A DNA stretch of 34,838 nt from Niabella sp. (GTDB lineage: Bacteria; Bacteroidota; Bacteroidia; Chitinophagales; Chitinophagaceae). The stretch covers positions 1 to 34,838 of the forward strand of contig JAPUDO010000123.1 of NCBI GenBank assembly GCA_027493055.1, written 5' to 3'. This document shows, piece after piece, positions 33,489 through 34,838 of this stretch. The position numbers and the translations under genes were made by a program. Below the pieces are notes generated by a model. The model ran no database searches. It saw only the letters and a list, made by a program, of their open reading frames with translations, and had not been told where the DNA came from. Position 1 is the first letter of the stretch. Every line of letters begins with the position of its first letter.

Positions 33489-34058
33489 CTACTTTCCGGT
33501 CATTAACTTTCTTAAGTTCATCAGTCCATATCTCATTCTGCCCAAAGCTGTATTGATGCTGCATCCTGTCATGTCTGCAATTTCCTTAAAACTAAGATTG
33601 GCAAAATGCCTCAATATAATTACTTCTCTCTGCTCTTCGGGTAATTGCTCCAGGAGGTCTTTAGCTTTGCCCATGCTCTGTACTTTTATAATCTTATCTT
33701 CTGCATTCTGATCTGTGCAGTTAATAGTGTCCAATACTTCATTATCTGCACTGCTTTTTGCAAAAGGAAAACGTTTTAGCTTTCTGAAATAATCTACGCA
33801 GAGGTTATGCGCAATACGCATAGCCCAGGGTAAAAACTTACCTTCTTCCTTATATTTACCGCTCTTCAGCGTTTCTATGATCTTAATGAAAACATCCTGC
33901 GAAATATCTTCTGCATGATATTTGTCTTTAACAATAAAAAGTATGGTATTAAAAAGCCTGTCCTTATATCTCTCAAGTAATGAATCGAGTGCCGATTCGT
34001 TACCACTTGTAAACAAGTGTATAAGCTCATTGTCGCTCTTTTTTATATCTGTAGTCAT
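33489..34058 (-). CDS. ECF RNA polymerase sigma factor without adjacent anti-sigma gene
   Basis: 189 residues. Region 2 lies at about 24-92 (LDSLLERYKDRLFNTILFIV; YHAEDISQDVFIKIIETLKS; LPWAMRIAHNLCVDYFRKLK). Region 4 lies at about 135-184 (LEQLPEEQREVIILRHFANL; SFKEIADMTGCSINTALGRM). ATG at 34058. Downstream there is only a structured repeat and a terminator, and upstream is divergent uvrA, so no anti-sigma gene is linked. It may be controlled by its own transcription or by an unlinked factor. It belongs to the common RpoE-like group of Bacteroidota; its regulon is not visible here. Confidence 0.94.
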   Translation of the reverse strand: MTTDIKKSDNELIHLFTSGNESALDSLLERYKDRLFNTILFIVKDKYHAEDISQDVFIKIIETLKSGKYKEEGKFLPWAMRIAHNLCVDYFRKLKRFPFAKSSADNEVLDTINCTDQNAEDKIIKVQSMGKAKDLLEQLPEEQREVIILRHFANLSFKEIADMTGCSINTALGRMRYGLMNLRKLMTGK

Positions 34059-34308
34059 TACTTTTTAGAAATTAAAATAGTCAGAATTCCTTTTCTCACG
34101 CTCCGGTCTTACCTCATTTAATTTTTAACTCCTGCAAAGCACCCGAAAAAATGCTCAATATTGTTAAAAATTTTGTTAAAATTACAATTATTCCATTTTA
34201 AGTTGTTGGTAGTCAATATTGTTATTTTGATACTACGATTGCAGAAGGGGGTGTAGCACCGGTGTAAAAAGCATAGCAAACATTTATTTTCCTAAACAAA
34301 TTTGCTGC

Positions 34309-34316
34309 TACATTTG
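34309..34316 (+). promoter_or_regulatory. Putative -7 promoter box of uvrA
   Basis: TACATTTG matches TAnnTTTG and lies 26 bases before the uvrA ATG. T-rich sequence at 34283-34290 may supply the -33 region. The rest of the 283-bp divergent gap (34059-34341) is A/T-rich and holds no gene; a CACCGGTG palindrome occurs at about 34258. Confidence 0.5.
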
Positions 34317-34341
34317 TAAGCATCAAAAGTAAATTTTTATA

Positions 34342-34838
34342 ATGGCCGCAGATAAGCATACAAACGGAGAAATACTGATCAAAGGAGCGCGTGTTCATAA
34401 CCTTAAGAATGTAACGGTAAGTTTTCCGAGGAATAAATTTATTGTGGTTACCGGGGTATCAGGGTCAGGAAAATCTTCCTTAACCATTGATACATTATAT
34501 GCCGAAGGGCAGCGGCGCTATGCCGAAAGTTTAAGCGCCTATGCCAGGCAGTTCTTAAACCGTATGAATAAGCCCGATGTGGATTATATAAAGGGTTTAT
34601 GTCCCGCCATTGCAATTGAGCAGAAAGTAATTACCCGCACTCCCAGAAGCACTGTGGGCACCATGACAGAAATATATGATTACCTGCGTTTGTTATTTGC
34701 CAGGGCCGGATCTACTATTTCCCCGGTTTCTGGTAAAGAAGTAAAAAAAGACGATGTTGCGGATGTTATTGAAGCCGTCCGGCAATTACAGGAAGGGGAT
34801 AAGGTATTCATACTCGTAAAATTTAAGCAGCACCGTAA
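34342..34838 (+). CDS. uvrA: Excinuclease ABC subunit A, N-terminal part
   Basis: 165 codons are visible before the window ends. UvrA is the damage-recognition ATPase of nucleotide excision repair and loads UvrB at lesions. The start is typical ([20 protein letters not shown]). Walker A is GVSGSGKSS at about 38-46, followed by [20 protein letters not shown] with QFLNRM and [12 protein letters not shown], the interaction region of the first ATP-binding domain. After LLFARAG the position of an early Cys pair in some homologues reads SPVSGKEV. To my knowledge this is usual for Bacteroidota, so it is not taken as damage. ATG at 34342 with its own promoter box, divergent from the ECF sigma gene. 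Confidence 0.97.
   Translation, partial: MAADKHTNGEILIKGARVHNLKNVTVSFPRNKFIVVTGVSGSGKSSLTIDTLYAEGQRRYAESLSAYARQFLNRMNKPDVDYIKGLCPAIAIEQKVITRTPRSTVGTMTEIYDYLRLLFARAGSTISPVSGKEVKKDDVADVIEAVRQLQEGDKVFILVKFKQHR

Noticed and set aside
34661-34735. Loss of an early Cys pair in UvrA as evidence of a degenerate protein
   Set aside because: The SPVSGKEV reading at this position is, as far as I know, normal for Bacteroidota UvrA, and the frame is otherwise intact.
1-34838. CRISPR arrays, tRNA or rRNA genes, replication origin
   Set aside because: No regularly spaced direct repeats, no cloverleaf with the conserved T-loop pattern, no rRNA-like blocks and no cluster of DnaA boxes were seen on either strand.

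Overview
The window looks like chromosome of a Bacteroidota bacterium, most likely family Chitinophagaceae (genus not resolved). The evidence is two SusC/SusD pairs, ECF sigma factors paired with FecR-type or small one-helix anti-sigma proteins, many Sec lipoproteins, promoter boxes of the Bacteroidota form TAnnTTTG, A-rich start regions without Shine-Dalgarno motifs, moderate GC, and intergenic DNA full of small palindromes.

Layout. (1) 1-1852, minus strand: a translationally coupled stress-type operon of ECF sigma factor, one-helix anti-sigma-like protein and an exported DUF4097-type protein cut by the window edge. (2) 2011-3550: an orphan membrane histidine kinase and a small PspC-like membrane protein. 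(3) 3626-12184: an aconitase region holding a B-type aconitase (acnB) and a mitochondrial-type aconitase. Between them lie an IS110-family insertion sequence and an rpn-type nuclease gene split by an in-frame stop codon. Upstream of each aconitase gene is a decayed copy of the 5' end of the mitochondrial-type gene. (4) 12185-13629: a cluster of four palindromes and two lipoproteins of unknown function. (5) 13687-21221, minus strand: a regulated nutrient-uptake system in the order sigma, FecR anti-sigma, SusC with an STN signalling domain, SusD. (6) 21365-33267: a second carbohydrate locus made of ThuA-like, DUF6807/PmoA-like, two Gfo/Idh/MocA proteins (one Sec lipoprotein, one Tat-exported), SusD, SusC without STN, and a divergent LacI-type regulator. 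An identical 15-bp sequence with an AACGTT core lies upstream of both operons of this locus and is a good operator candidate. (7) 33269-34838: terminator, structured repeat, a third ECF sigma factor and the start of uvrA.

How the parts may work together. The STN-SusC, FecR and sigma set fits trans-envelope induction: ligand binding at the outer-membrane transporter signals through FecR to free the sigma factor. The second locus has transport and periplasmic redox-type enzymes but no recognisable glycoside hydrolase. That points to oxidative processing of an imported sugar or glycoside, with the LacI protein as sensor; this is inference.

The least conventional observations are the two aconitase 5' relics, the split rpn gene, the matched operator pair around a hydrolase-free SusCD locus, the lipoprotein Gfo/Idh homologue without a classical dinucleotide-binding motif, and an IS110 element whose non-coding end abuts a dispersed intergenic repeat.
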